Source: ZC4RG19 sp017577565
GTDB taxonomy: Bacteria; Actinomycetota; Acidimicrobiia; Acidimicrobiales; VFJN01
Length of the DNA: 64,000 nt
Reading direction: 5' to 3'
Assembly: GCA_047459075.1 (NCBI GenBank)
Contig: VSCH01000001.1
Location: 118,542-182,541, forward strand
Position numbers and translations under genes: made by a program. Every line of letters starts with the position of its first letter. The first letter of the stretch is position 1. This document shows positions 16,598 to 24,327 of this stretch, one piece after another. The notes under the pieces are model-generated. The model worked only from the letters and a program-made list of their open reading frames with translations. It was not told the origin of the DNA and did no database searches.

Positions 16598-18070
16598 TCA
16601 GCGGGGCAGGGCCACGTAGGTGGTCTCGAGGAACTCGTCGATGCCGACCCGGCCGCCCTCGCGGCCGAGCCCCGACTGCTTGACACCCCCGAACGGCGCC
16701 GCCGGGTCGGACACGACACCCCGGTTGAGCCCGACCATCCCGGCCTCGAGCGCCTCGCACACGGCGAGCGCCCGGTCGATGTCCCGGGTGTAGACGTAGG
16801 AGACCAGGCCGTAGGGGGTGTCGTTGGCGGCGGCCACGGCGGCGTCGGTGTCGTCGAAGCGCTGGATCGGCGCGACCGGCCCGAAGATCTCGGTGCGGGT
16901 CATCTCGGCCCCTGCCGGCACGTCGGTCAGCACGGTCGGCTCGAGGAAGTAGCCGGCCCCGGGCAGGGCCGCCCCGCCCGTCCGCACCTGCGCGCCGCCG
17001 GCGGTGGCCTCCTCGATCAGCCCGACCACCCGGTCCCGGGCCGGGCCGTCGATGAGCGGCCCGACGTCGACGCCCGGCTCGGTGCCGCGGCCCACGACGA
17101 GCGCGGCCATGCGCTCGGCCAGCCGGCGGGCGAACTCGTCGGCCACCGCGTCGTGCACGAGGAAGCGGTTGGCGGCGGTGCAGGCCTCGCCGCCGTTGCG
17201 CATCTTGGCCACCAGCGCCCCCTCGACGGCGGCGTCGAGGTCGGCGTCCTCGAACACGAGGAACGGCGCGTTCCCGCCCAGCTCGAGCGACACCCGCAGC
17301 ACCTGGTCGGCCGAGCGGCGGATCAGGTGGCGCCCGACCTCGGTCGAGCCGGTGAACGACAGCTTGCGCAGCCGGGGGTCGGCGAGGACCGGGTCGGCCA
17401 CCGCCTCGGGGTCGGACGCGGGCAGCACGGACACCGCGCCGGCCGGCACCCCGGCCTCCTCCAGCAGCGCGGCCAGGGCCAGCATCGTGAGCGGCGTCTG
17501 CTCGGCGGGCTTGACCACGCTCGTGCACCCGGCGGCGAGCGCCGGCGCGATCTTCCGGGCGCCCATGGCCAGGGGGAAGTTCCAGGGCGTGATGAGCAGG
17601 CAGGGCCCGACCGGGCGGCGGGTGACGAGGATGCGGCCCCGGCCGTCGGGGCTGGTGGCGTAGCTGCCCTCGATGCGGCAGGCCTCCTCGGAGAACCACC
17701 GGAAGAACTCGGCGGCGTAGGCCACCTCGCCCCGGCTCTCGGCCACGGGCTTGCCCATCTCCAGCGTGATGATCGTGGCCAGCCGCTCGCGGTCGCGCAG
17801 CAGCAGCTCGTGGATGCGCCGGAGCAGCTCGGCCCGCTCCCGGGGGGCGGTGGCGGCGAGGGCGGGCTGGGCGGCGGCCGCGGCGTCGAGCGCGGCGCGG
17901 GCCTCGTCCGGGCCGCAGTCGGCCACGGCGGCCAGCACCTCGCCGGTCGCCGGGTCCTCGACCGGGAAGGTGCGCCCGGTGTCCGTCCAGGTGCCGCCCA
18001 CGAACGCGCCCAGGGGGACGCTGTCGAGGACGGCGGCGGGGTCGTCGGTCCGGCGCTCGGCGGTGGTCAT
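16598..18070 (-). CDS. NAD(P)-dependent aldehyde dehydrogenase (succinate-semialdehyde DH type)
   Basis: The 490-residue enzyme has the full ALDH fold: TPWNFPLAMGARKIAPAL, KPAEQTPLT, FTGSTEVGRHL, the catalytic glutamate in LELGGNAP, the catalytic cysteine in NGGEACTAANR, and EIFGPV and PFGGVKQSGLGREGG. The last motif and overall similarity point to the GabD/succinate-semialdehyde group. It sits 83 nt downstream of the IclR gene on the same strand and next to the ABC importer/dehydrogenase operon, so it probably oxidises an aldehyde made by that pathway. The actual substrate is unknown. Confidence 0.9.
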   Translation of the reverse strand: MTTAERRTDDPAAVLDSVPLGAFVGGTWTDTGRTFPVEDPATGEVLAAVADCGPDEARAALDAAAAAQPALAATAPRERAELLRRIHELLLRDRERLATIITLEMGKPVAESRGEVAYAAEFFRWFSEEACRIEGSYATSPDGRGRILVTRRPVGPCLLITPWNFPLAMGARKIAPALAAGCTSVVKPAEQTPLTMLALAALLEEAGVPAGAVSVLPASDPEAVADPVLADPRLRKLSFTGSTEVGRHLIRRSADQVLRVSLELGGNAPFLVFEDADLDAAVEGALVAKMRNGGEACTAANRFLVHDAVADEFARRLAERMAALVVGRGTEPGVDVGPLIDGPARDRVVGLIEEATAGGAQVRTGGAALPGAGYFLEPTVLTDVPAGAEMTRTEIFGPVAPIQRFDDTDAAVAAANDTPYGLVSYVYTRDIDRALAVCEALEAGMVGLNRGVVSDPAAPFGGVKQSGLGREGGRVGIDEFLETTYVALPR

Positions 18071-18153
18071 CGGCTGCTCCTCGGGACGGGTCGGTGGGCG
18101 GACGGTGCGGCACCCGGCCCCTCTCGCCGCGGCGGCGGTCCGGGGCCGGGCGG

Positions 18154-18960
18154 TCAGGTGGGGCCGGTGGCGGGGCGGTCGGCGGCGGGCGGCATGCCCA
18201 GCGCCTCCGACAGCCGCCGGGCGGCGAGCGCGGTCGCCTCGCCCATCGCCCGCAGGCGGGCGTGCGACCGCTCCTTGCTGGCGCTGACGTTGACGGCCGC
18301 GACGATGCGGCCGTGGTGGTCGCGCACCGGCGCGGACGCCCCGATGAGGCCCGGTTCGAAGTCCTCGTCGACCAGCGCGTACCCCCGGCGCCGGGCGGCG
18401 CAGATCTCGCTCCACAGGCTGGCGGGGTCGGTGGTCCGGTTGCCGGGCCCGCCGCTGAAGTCGCCGCCGGCGAAGCGCTGCTCGATGAACGGCAGCTCGG
18501 CGTCCATCAGCAGGACCCGGCCGGCGGAGGTGCAGTGGGCCGGCACGACCCGGCCCTCCCACCCGGTCGCCCGGAACGAGTGCGACGGGGCGGGGACCGA
18601 GGCGACGGTCAGCACGCCGGTGCCGGCGAGCACGCACAGGTGCACGGTCTCGTCGAGCTGCTGGGCGAGCGCCTGCATGTGCGGGGGCGCGGTGCGCAGC
18701 AGGCGGTTGGGGCCGGCCTTGGCGGCGAGGGCGAACACCTCGGTGCCCAGCCGGTACTCGAGGGTGCGGACGTCGCGCTCGACGAGGCCGACCGCCTCGA
18801 GCGCCCGCATGGCCCGGGAGACCTGGCTCTTGTCGCGCCCGACGATCTCGGCGAGGCGCATGACGCCGAGCCCGCCCTGGTCGGGCGGGACGGTCGCGAG
18901 GGCCCGCAGCAGGTCGAGGTCGCGGGCCAGGCCACCGGCGCGGCGGGCGACGTCGGGCAT
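18154..18960 (-). CDS. IclR family transcriptional regulator
   Basis: The 268-residue protein has an N-terminal winged helix (about 8-75, with LAEIVGRDKSQVSRAMRALEAVGLVER) and a C-terminal IclR effector domain (about 90-255), including the TSAGRVLL motif and the late LIGASAPVRD and AAVNVSA strands. IclR proteins sense small acids or aromatic intermediates and usually regulate the adjoining catabolic operon. Here it is divergent from the transporter/oxidation operon beginning at 19062 with a 101-nt shared control region. The ATG at 18960 is preferred. An in-frame ATG at 19017 would run into that region. Confidence 0.88.
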   Translation of the reverse strand: MPDVARRAGGLARDLDLLRALATVPPDQGGLGVMRLAEIVGRDKSQVSRAMRALEAVGLVERDVRTLEYRLGTEVFALAAKAGPNRLLRTAPPHMQALAQQLDETVHLCVLAGTGVLTVASVPAPSHSFRATGWEGRVVPAHCTSAGRVLLMDAELPFIEQRFAGGDFSGGPGNRTTDPASLWSEICAARRRGYALVDEDFEPGLIGASAPVRDHHGRIVAAVNVSASKERSHARLRAMGEATALAARRLSEALGMPPAADRPATGPT

Positions 18961-19061
18961 GGCGACACAGTGCCCCGCGGGTGGCGCTGCCAACAATTCG
19001 CCTCTCGATCCCAGCAACCACCCTTGTCGCCCGCGAGACGGCCCGCGGACACTCCCCGGCC
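18961..19061. promoter_or_regulatory. Divergent control region for IclR gene and catabolic operon
   Basis: On the plus strand TTGTCG (19024-19029) and GACACT (19048-19053) are 18 nt apart and lie 8 nt before the GTG at 19062, a weak but plausible leaderless promoter. The centre (about 18991-19010, around CAACAATTCGCC) is AT-richer than its surroundings and is the natural place for an IclR operator, though I see no convincing palindrome. Confidence 0.35.
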
Positions 19062-19709
19062 GTGAGCTTCACCGAGTGGCTCGACCGCAACCGCGACCAG
19101 GTGCGGGAGCTCGCGATCCAGCACGCCGACCTCTGCCTGACCGCCGTCGTCGTGGCCGGGCTGGCCGGCGTCGCCCTCGGCGTGCTCGCCCACCGGTCGC
19201 GGCTGGCGACCGCCGCCGCCCAGGCCGGCACGAGCGTCGTGTTCACGGTGCCGAGCCTGGCGCTCGTCGGGCTCCTCATCCCGGTCACCGGGCTGACCCG
19301 GGACACCGTCCTCGTCATGCTCGTGCTCTACGCCCTGGTGCCGATCGTGCGGAACACGATCGCGGGCCTGCGCTCGGTCGACGGGGCGGTGCTCGAGGCC
19401 GCCCGGGGCATGGGCATGGGACCGGTGCGGCTGCTGCTGCGGGTGCAGCTGCCGCTGGCCTGGCCGGTGATCCTCGCCGGCCTGCGGGTCGGCACCCAGC
19501 TGGTGCTCGGGCTGGGGGCGATCGCCGTCTACGTCACCCGCATCGGCCTCGGCGTGCTCATCGACGCGGGCCTCGCCCGCTTCGGCATGCCGAACTCCGT
19601 CAACCAGGCCCTGGCCGGGACGCTCGGTGTCGCCGTGCTGGCCGTGGCCTTCGACCTGGCCTGGCAGGTCGTGGGCCGCCTGACCACGCCGAGGGGGATC
19701 CGTGCCTGA
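19062..19709 (+). CDS. ABC transporter permease, osmolyte/quaternary-amine uptake (OpuC/ProW type), first subunit
   Basis: The 215-residue protein has about five membrane helices and the EAARGMGMGPVRLLLRVQLPLAWPVILAGLR coupling-helix signature (given here around residues 112-142) of OpuCB/OpuCD permeases. It is the first gene of a ten-gene operon and overlaps the ATPase gene by 8 nt. The GTG at 19062 was chosen because it gives the standard N terminus and matches a promoter 8 nt upstream. Together with the next three genes it forms a complete importer. Confidence 0.88.
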   Translation: MSFTEWLDRNRDQVRELAIQHADLCLTAVVVAGLAGVALGVLAHRSRLATAAAQAGTSVVFTVPSLALVGLLIPVTGLTRDTVLVMLVLYALVPIVRNTIAGLRSVDGAVLEAARGMGMGPVRLLLRVQLPLAWPVILAGLRVGTQLVLGLGAIAVYVTRIGLGVLIDAGLARFGMPNSVNQALAGTLGVAVLAVAFDLAWQVVGRLTTPRGIRA

Positions 19710-20901
19710 CCGCACCGACGCCGGGCGACCGATGCTGCGCCTGCGCGAGCTCACCAAGCGCTACCGGGGCCAGGACCGGCCGGCCGTCGACCGGCTGTCG
19801 CTGGACGTCGCCGCCGGCGAGCTCATGGTCTTCGTCGGTCCCTCGGGCTGCGGCAAGACGACGACGCTGAAGATGATCAACCGGCTCGTCGAGCCGACCT
19901 CGGGCTCGATCGAGCTGGACGGCGAGGACGTCACCCACGTCGACCCCAACCGCCTGCGCCGGCGGATCGGCTACGTCATCCAGCAGACGGGCCTGCTGCC
20001 CCACCTGACGGTGGGGGCCAACGTGGCGCTCGTCCCCCGCCTGCTGGGCTGGCCCTCGGCCCGGGTGCGGGCCCGCGTCGACGAGATGCTCGAGCTCGTC
20101 GGCCTCGACCCGGCGGAGCACCGGGACCGCTACCCCCGGGAGCTGTCCGGCGGGCAGCAGCAGCGGGTCGGCGTGGCCCGGGCGCTCGCCGGCGATCCGC
20201 CGGTGCTGCTGATGGACGAGCCCTTCGGCGCCACCGACCCGCTCACCCGCGAGCGGCTGCAGAACGAGCTGCTCCGCGTCCAGGCCGAGGTCCGCAAGAC
20301 GATCGTCCTCGTCACCCACGACATCGACGAGGCGATCAAGCTGGGCGACCGCATCGCGGTCTTCGGCGAGCGGTCGCGCCTCGCCCAGGTCGGCACGCCC
20401 GACGAGGTCCTGGGCCGGCCGGCCGACCCCTACGTCAAGCGGTTCGTCGGCGCCGGCGCCTCGCTGAAGCGGCTGCACCTCGTGCGGCTCGACGCCGTGC
20501 CCGCCCGGCCCTTCCCCACGGCCCGGGTGACCGACGACCCCGCGCTCGTGCGGGACCTCGTGGTCCGCTCGCGCTCGGGCAGCGTGCTGCTGCTCGACGC
20601 GGCCGAGCGCCCCGTCGCCTGGGTGGCGGCCGACGACCTCACCCCGCTGCCCGCCGACCTCGCCGGGGTGGGGCTGCCGGCGACGGCCACGCTGACGGCC
20701 GAGGCCACGCTCCACGACGCGCTCGACGTCATGCTGGGCACCGACGGCGCGGGTGTGATCCTCGTGGACGGGGACGGCCGGTTCCGGGGCGTCGTCGGCC
20801 TGGACGAGGTGATGGCCCACGTCGCCCGGCTGCACGCCGAGTCCCGACGCCACGACGTCGCCGCGGCCGCGGCCCTGGGGAGCGCCGAGGGGGCGGCGTG
20901 A
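19702..20901 (+). CDS. ABC transporter ATP-binding protein with CBS domains (OpuCA/ProV type)
   Basis: The 399-residue ATPase shows Walker A (GPSGCGKTTT), Q-loop, signature (LSGGQQQRVGVARAL), Walker B (VLLMDEPFGATDP) and the H-loop (LVTHDIDEA), followed by a C-terminal region (about 265-390) with two CBS-like repeats ending GVILVDGDGRFRGVVGLDEV. CBS domains on OpuA/ProV ATPases sense ionic strength or nucleotides. It starts with GTG and overlaps the genes on both sides, so expression is coupled to the permeases. Confidence 0.94.
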   Translation: MPDRTDAGRPMLRLRELTKRYRGQDRPAVDRLSLDVAAGELMVFVGPSGCGKTTTLKMINRLVEPTSGSIELDGEDVTHVDPNRLRRRIGYVIQQTGLLPHLTVGANVALVPRLLGWPSARVRARVDEMLELVGLDPAEHRDRYPRELSGGQQQRVGVARALAGDPPVLLMDEPFGATDPLTRERLQNELLRVQAEVRKTIVLVTHDIDEAIKLGDRIAVFGERSRLAQVGTPDEVLGRPADPYVKRFVGAGASLKRLHLVRLDAVPARPFPTARVTDDPALVRDLVVRSRSGSVLLLDAAERPVAWVAADDLTPLPADLAGVGLPATATLTAEATLHDALDVMLGTDGAGVILVDGDGRFRGVVGLDEVMAHVARLHAESRRHDVAAAAALGSAEGAA

Positions 20902-21638
20902 GCGGCGGGGGACGAGGCCGCTGGGCCGGTCTGGCCGCCCGGCCGCTGGTCGTCGCCCTGCTGCTCGGCGGCCTGTGGCTGTGGCTGCGGGGCCAGGAGC
21001 TCGACTCCATCGAACGGCGCACGATCAACGCCGACTACCTGCTGCGGGCCACCCGCGAGCACCTGTGGCTCACCGTCGTCGCCACCCTCGCCGTGGCCGC
21101 GCTGGCGCTGCCGCTCGGTGTCCTGCTGACCCGCCCCGCCCTCCGGCGGGTGGCGCCCGGCGTGCTCGCCGTCCTCGGCGTCGGCCAGGCCGTGCCCGCC
21201 TACGGCGTCATGGTGCTGCTCACGCTGCGGTTCGGCGTCGGCTTCCGCGTCGCGGCGGTCGCCCTCGTCGCCTACTCGCTGCTGCCGGTGCTGCGCAACG
21301 TCGTGACCGGCATCGGCCAGGTCGACCCGGCGCTGGTCGAGGCCGGCCGGGGCATGGGCATGAGCCGGGCCGCCGTGCTGTGGCGCATCGAGCTGCCGCT
21401 CGCCGTGCCGGTCGTGCTCACCGGGCTGCGGACCGCGATGGTGATCGGCGCGGGCGTCGCCACGCTCGCCACCTTCGTCGGCGCCGGCGGCCTGGGCGAC
21501 ATCATCATCAACGGCATCAAGCTCGGCCGCACACCGGTGCTGGTCACGGGCTCGGTGCTGTGCGCCTGCGTCGCGCTGGCCCTCGACTGGGCCGGCGCCG
21601 TGGCCGAGCGGGCGCTGAGCCCCCGGGGGGTGTCGTGA
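20898..21638 (+). CDS. ABC transporter permease, osmolyte/quaternary-amine uptake, second subunit
   Basis: The 246-residue permease has a hydrophobic N-terminal helix, further membrane segments and the coupling motif EAGRGMGMSRAAVLWRIELP, followed by ATLATFVGAGGLGDIIINGI, a stretch typical of OpuCD-like permeases. GTG start, 4-nt overlap with the ATPase gene. It pairs with the 19062-19709 product to make the heterodimeric channel. Confidence 0.9.
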   Translation: MSGGGRGRWAGLAARPLVVALLLGGLWLWLRGQELDSIERRTINADYLLRATREHLWLTVVATLAVAALALPLGVLLTRPALRRVAPGVLAVLGVGQAVPAYGVMVLLTLRFGVGFRVAAVALVAYSLLPVLRNVVTGIGQVDPALVEAGRGMGMSRAAVLWRIELPLAVPVVLTGLRTAMVIGAGVATLATFVGAGGLGDIIINGIKLGRTPVLVTGSVLCACVALALDWAGAVAERALSPRGVS

Positions 21639-21691
21639 GCCGCGCGCCCGCACCGCCCCGCCGTCCCCGTCCCGGAACCCGAGGGAGGACC

Positions 21692-22666
21692 ATGACCACG
21701 TCCCGACGTCACCGGGCCGCCGCGCTCGCGGCCGCCCTGCTGCTGGCCCTGGCCGCCGCGGGGTGCGGCGGCGACGACGAGAGCGGTGCCTCGCCGTCCG
21801 GCGGGGGCGCCGACGGCCCCGGGGTGCTCGAGGGCGCGTCGTTCACCGTCGGCTCGAAGGACTTCGGCGAGAACATCGCCCTCGGCCAGATGATGATCCT
21901 CCTGCTCGAGCGGGAGGGCGCGACCGTCGAGGACAAGACGAACATCAAGGGGACCGTCAACACCCGCACCGCCCTCGTGTCGGGCGAGATCGACATGTAC
22001 TGGGAGTACACCGGCACCGGGTGGGTGACGATCCTCCAGCACACCGAGCCCCTCGACAGCCCCGAGGAGCAGTACGAGGCGGTCGCCCGGGAGGACCTGG
22101 AGCGCAACGGCATCCAGTGGTCGCCGCCGGCCGAGGTGGACAACACCTACGCCTTCGCCACCCTGCGGGAGACCGCCGAGGAGCTGGACGTCGCCACGCT
22201 GTCGGACGTGGCCGAGCTGGCCCGCACCGACCCGGACGAGGTCACGTTCTGCATCGAGAGCGAGTTCTCGACCCGGGACGACGGCATGCCCGGCCTGCTC
22301 GCGGCCTACGGCATCGAGGTGCCCGAGGGGAACGTCCACGTCCTCGACGGCGGCGTCATCTACACGGAGACGCGGAAGGGCGAGCTGTGCAACTTCGGCG
22401 AGGTGTTCAACACCTCGGGCCACATCGAGCCGCTGGGCCTCGTCGTGCTGGAGGACGACCTCGGCTTCTTCCCCACCTACCAGCCGGCGCTCACCGCCAG
22501 GGCCGAGCTGTACGCCGAGCACCCCGAGGTGCTCGACCTGGTCGAGGAGCTGCTGCCCCACCTGGACGTGGCCGAGATGCGGGCCATCAACGAGCGGATC
22601 GAGGTCGACGGCGAGGACCCCCGCACGGTGGTCGAGGAGTGGATGACCGAGGAGGGGCTGCTGTGA
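21692..22666 (+). CDS. Substrate-binding lipoprotein of OpuC/OsmF-type ABC transporter
   Basis: The 324-residue protein has a lipoprotein signal (LALAAAGC, cysteine near residue 26) and a type-II binding fold of the glycine betaine/carnitine/choline group: TVGSKDFGENIALGQ, GEIDMYWEYTGTGW, and a late motif with paired lobes. Known relatives bind quaternary amines through an aromatic cage. Trp and Tyr residues are present in the YWEYTGTGW segment, but specificity cannot be read from this. The ATG follows GAGGGAGGA (21681-21689), the best ribosome binding site in the operon, as expected for the abundant binding subunit. Confidence 0.92.
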   Translation: MTTSRRHRAAALAAALLLALAAAGCGGDDESGASPSGGGADGPGVLEGASFTVGSKDFGENIALGQMMILLLEREGATVEDKTNIKGTVNTRTALVSGEIDMYWEYTGTGWVTILQHTEPLDSPEEQYEAVAREDLERNGIQWSPPAEVDNTYAFATLRETAEELDVATLSDVAELARTDPDEVTFCIESEFSTRDDGMPGLLAAYGIEVPEGNVHVLDGGVIYTETRKGELCNFGEVFNTSGHIEPLGLVVLEDDLGFFPTYQPALTARAELYAEHPEVLDLVEELLPHLDVAEMRAINERIEVDGEDPRTVVEEWMTEEGLL

Positions 22667-23211
22667 CCGGGCCGGCACCGTCCGCGGCGCCGGCCCTCGC
22701 CACCCAGGTCGGCGAGGCCTTCGTCGGCGAGGGTCCGGCCGCCGCCCACGTCAACACCGTGCTCGGGGCCAGGGGCGGCCCGGTCGAGGCGGCGTGGGCG
22801 ACCGCGCTCGCCACGCCCCGGCCCGGCCACGTGCCCTTCGTCGCCTGCGTCCGGCCCAACGTGGCGGCCAAGCCGGCGACCGTGTTCGTCAACAAGGCCA
22901 CCGTCGAGGGCGAGGTGCACGCCTCCCTCACGTGGGGCCCGGCCCAGGCCGGGGTGGCGGCGGGTGTGGCCGACGCGGTGCGCGACGGGATCGTGCCCGC
23001 CCACCTCGTCGACGACCTCCTGCTCATCGCCGCCGTCTGGGTCGACCCCGGGGCCACCCCCGACCTGGCCGGCGCCGTCTACCGGAACAACCGCGAGGCC
23101 ACCCGGGCGGCGCTGGCCGCCGGCGCCGAGGGCCGCCCGGCGCTCGACGACGTCCTCGCCGCCGCCGGGGCCCCGTCCAACGCCCACTTCGACCCCACCC
23201 AGGTCACGTGA
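22663..23211 (+). CDS. Formaldehyde-activating enzyme (Fae) homologue
   Basis: The 182-residue protein matches Fae throughout: GEAFVGEGPAAAHVNTVLG, GGPVEAAWATALATP, CVRPNVAAKPATVFVNK, WGPAQAGVAAGVADAV and NNREATRAAL. The conserved histidine of the catalytic pocket is His29. Known Fae condenses formaldehyde with tetrahydromethanopterin in methylotrophs, but no gene for that cofactor or its other enzymes lies in this window. GTG start overlaps the binding-protein stop (GTGA), so it is translated with the importer. Its position implies that degradation of the imported compound releases formaldehyde, or that this Fae-like protein acts on another carbonyl. Confidence 0.85.
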   Translation: MTGPAPSAAPALATQVGEAFVGEGPAAAHVNTVLGARGGPVEAAWATALATPRPGHVPFVACVRPNVAAKPATVFVNKATVEGEVHASLTWGPAQAGVAAGVADAVRDGIVPAHLVDDLLLIAAVWVDPGATPDLAGAVYRNNREATRAALAAGAEGRPALDDVLAAAGAPSNAHFDPTQVT

Positions 23212-24326
23212 AGATCACCGACATCCGCATCACCCGGCTCGAGCTGCCCCTCGACCCGCCGTTCGCCGCCGCCTGGGACCCGGTCCCGCGCCGCACGTTC
23301 CCCGCCTCCCTCGTCCGTGTCGAGACCGACGAGGGCATCGTCGGCGTCGGCTCGGGCGACACGATGGACGGGTTCTCGGCGTTCCGGCACCTGTTCATCG
23401 GCGAGGACCCCCGGGCCATCGCCCGCCACGTCCGCACGCTGGAGACGATCGCCCACCACGCCGGCCGGTACTGGCCGCTGGAGGCGGCGCTGTGGGACAT
23501 CATCGGCCAGGCCTACGGCCAGCCGGTGGCCCGGCTGTTCGGCGGCGCGCTCGACCGGCTGCCGGCCTACGCGTCCTGCGGGATGCTCCTGCCGCCCGAG
23601 GCCCGGGCCGAGGCGGCCCTCGCCCGGCGGGAGGAGGGCTTCCGCGCCATCAAGATCCGCATCGACCGCCGGCGGATCGACGAGGGCCTGGCCGCGGTGC
23701 GGGCCACCCGGGCGGCCGTCGGGGACTCGATGGCGATCATGGTCGACATGAACCAGGCGTGGCGGATGGCGGGCGACATCGCCGCCGCCACCGACCTGCC
23801 GACCGCCCGTCGCACCGCCGAGGCGCTGCGCGAGCTCGACGTGCTGTGGATGGAGGAGCCGCTGCCCGAGCACCGCCTGCGCGACCTGGCGGCGCTGCGG
23901 GCCGCCACCGGCGTGCGGGTGTCGGGCGGCGAGATGGCGCGCACCTTCCACCAGCTGGTCGAGGCGGTGCAGGCCGACGCCCTCGACGTGCTGCAGCCCG
24001 ACGTGGTGCTGGCGGTCGGGATGCTGCGGGCCCGCACGATCGGTGAGCTGGCGCTGGCCGCCAACCGCTGGTTCACGCCCCACACCTGGACCAACGGCAT
24101 CGGCCTGCTGGCCAACCTGCACGTCGTCGCCGGCGTGGGCGGCGGGCCGTACGTCGAGTTCCCCTACGACCCGCCGGGGTGGACCTGCGAGCGGCGCGAC
24201 TTCATGCTCGCCGAGCCCATCCGGATCGAGCCCGACGGCACCGTCGCGGTGCCCGACCGGCCGGGCCTCGGCGTCGTGCTCGACGAGGACGCGATCCGCC
24301 GCTACGCCTGCGGCGAGGAGCGCTGA
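23208..24326 (+). CDS. Mandelate racemase/enolase superfamily enzyme
   Basis: The 372-residue enzyme has the enolase-superfamily capping domain and barrel. Metal ligands are Asp180 (MVDMNQ), Glu216 or 217 (MEEPLP) and Glu242 (GGEMAR). Asp265 (QPDV) and His292 (FTPHTW) form the His-Asp dyad of the mandelate racemase subgroup. On the opposite face the KxK motif reads KIR (Lys149, Arg151). This pattern fits an acid-sugar or alpha-hydroxy-acid dehydratase/epimerase, but the substrate is not assignable. GTG start overlaps the Fae-like gene stop. Confidence 0.88.
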   Translation: MKITDIRITRLELPLDPPFAAAWDPVPRRTFPASLVRVETDEGIVGVGSGDTMDGFSAFRHLFIGEDPRAIARHVRTLETIAHHAGRYWPLEAALWDIIGQAYGQPVARLFGGALDRLPAYASCGMLLPPEARAEAALARREEGFRAIKIRIDRRRIDEGLAAVRATRAAVGDSMAIMVDMNQAWRMAGDIAAATDLPTARRTAEALRELDVLWMEEPLPEHRLRDLAALRAATGVRVSGGEMARTFHQLVEAVQADALDVLQPDVVLAVGMLRARTIGELALAANRWFTPHTWTNGIGLLANLHVVAGVGGGPYVEFPYDPPGWTCERRDFMLAEPIRIEPDGTVAVPDRPGLGVVLDEDAIRRYACGEER

Positions 24327-24327
24327 G

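Noticed and set aside
13195..16683. Plus-strand frame of more than 1100 codons across murA and neighbours
   Set aside because: It crosses several real genes on both strands and shows only Arg/Gly/Ala-rich low-complexity sequence.
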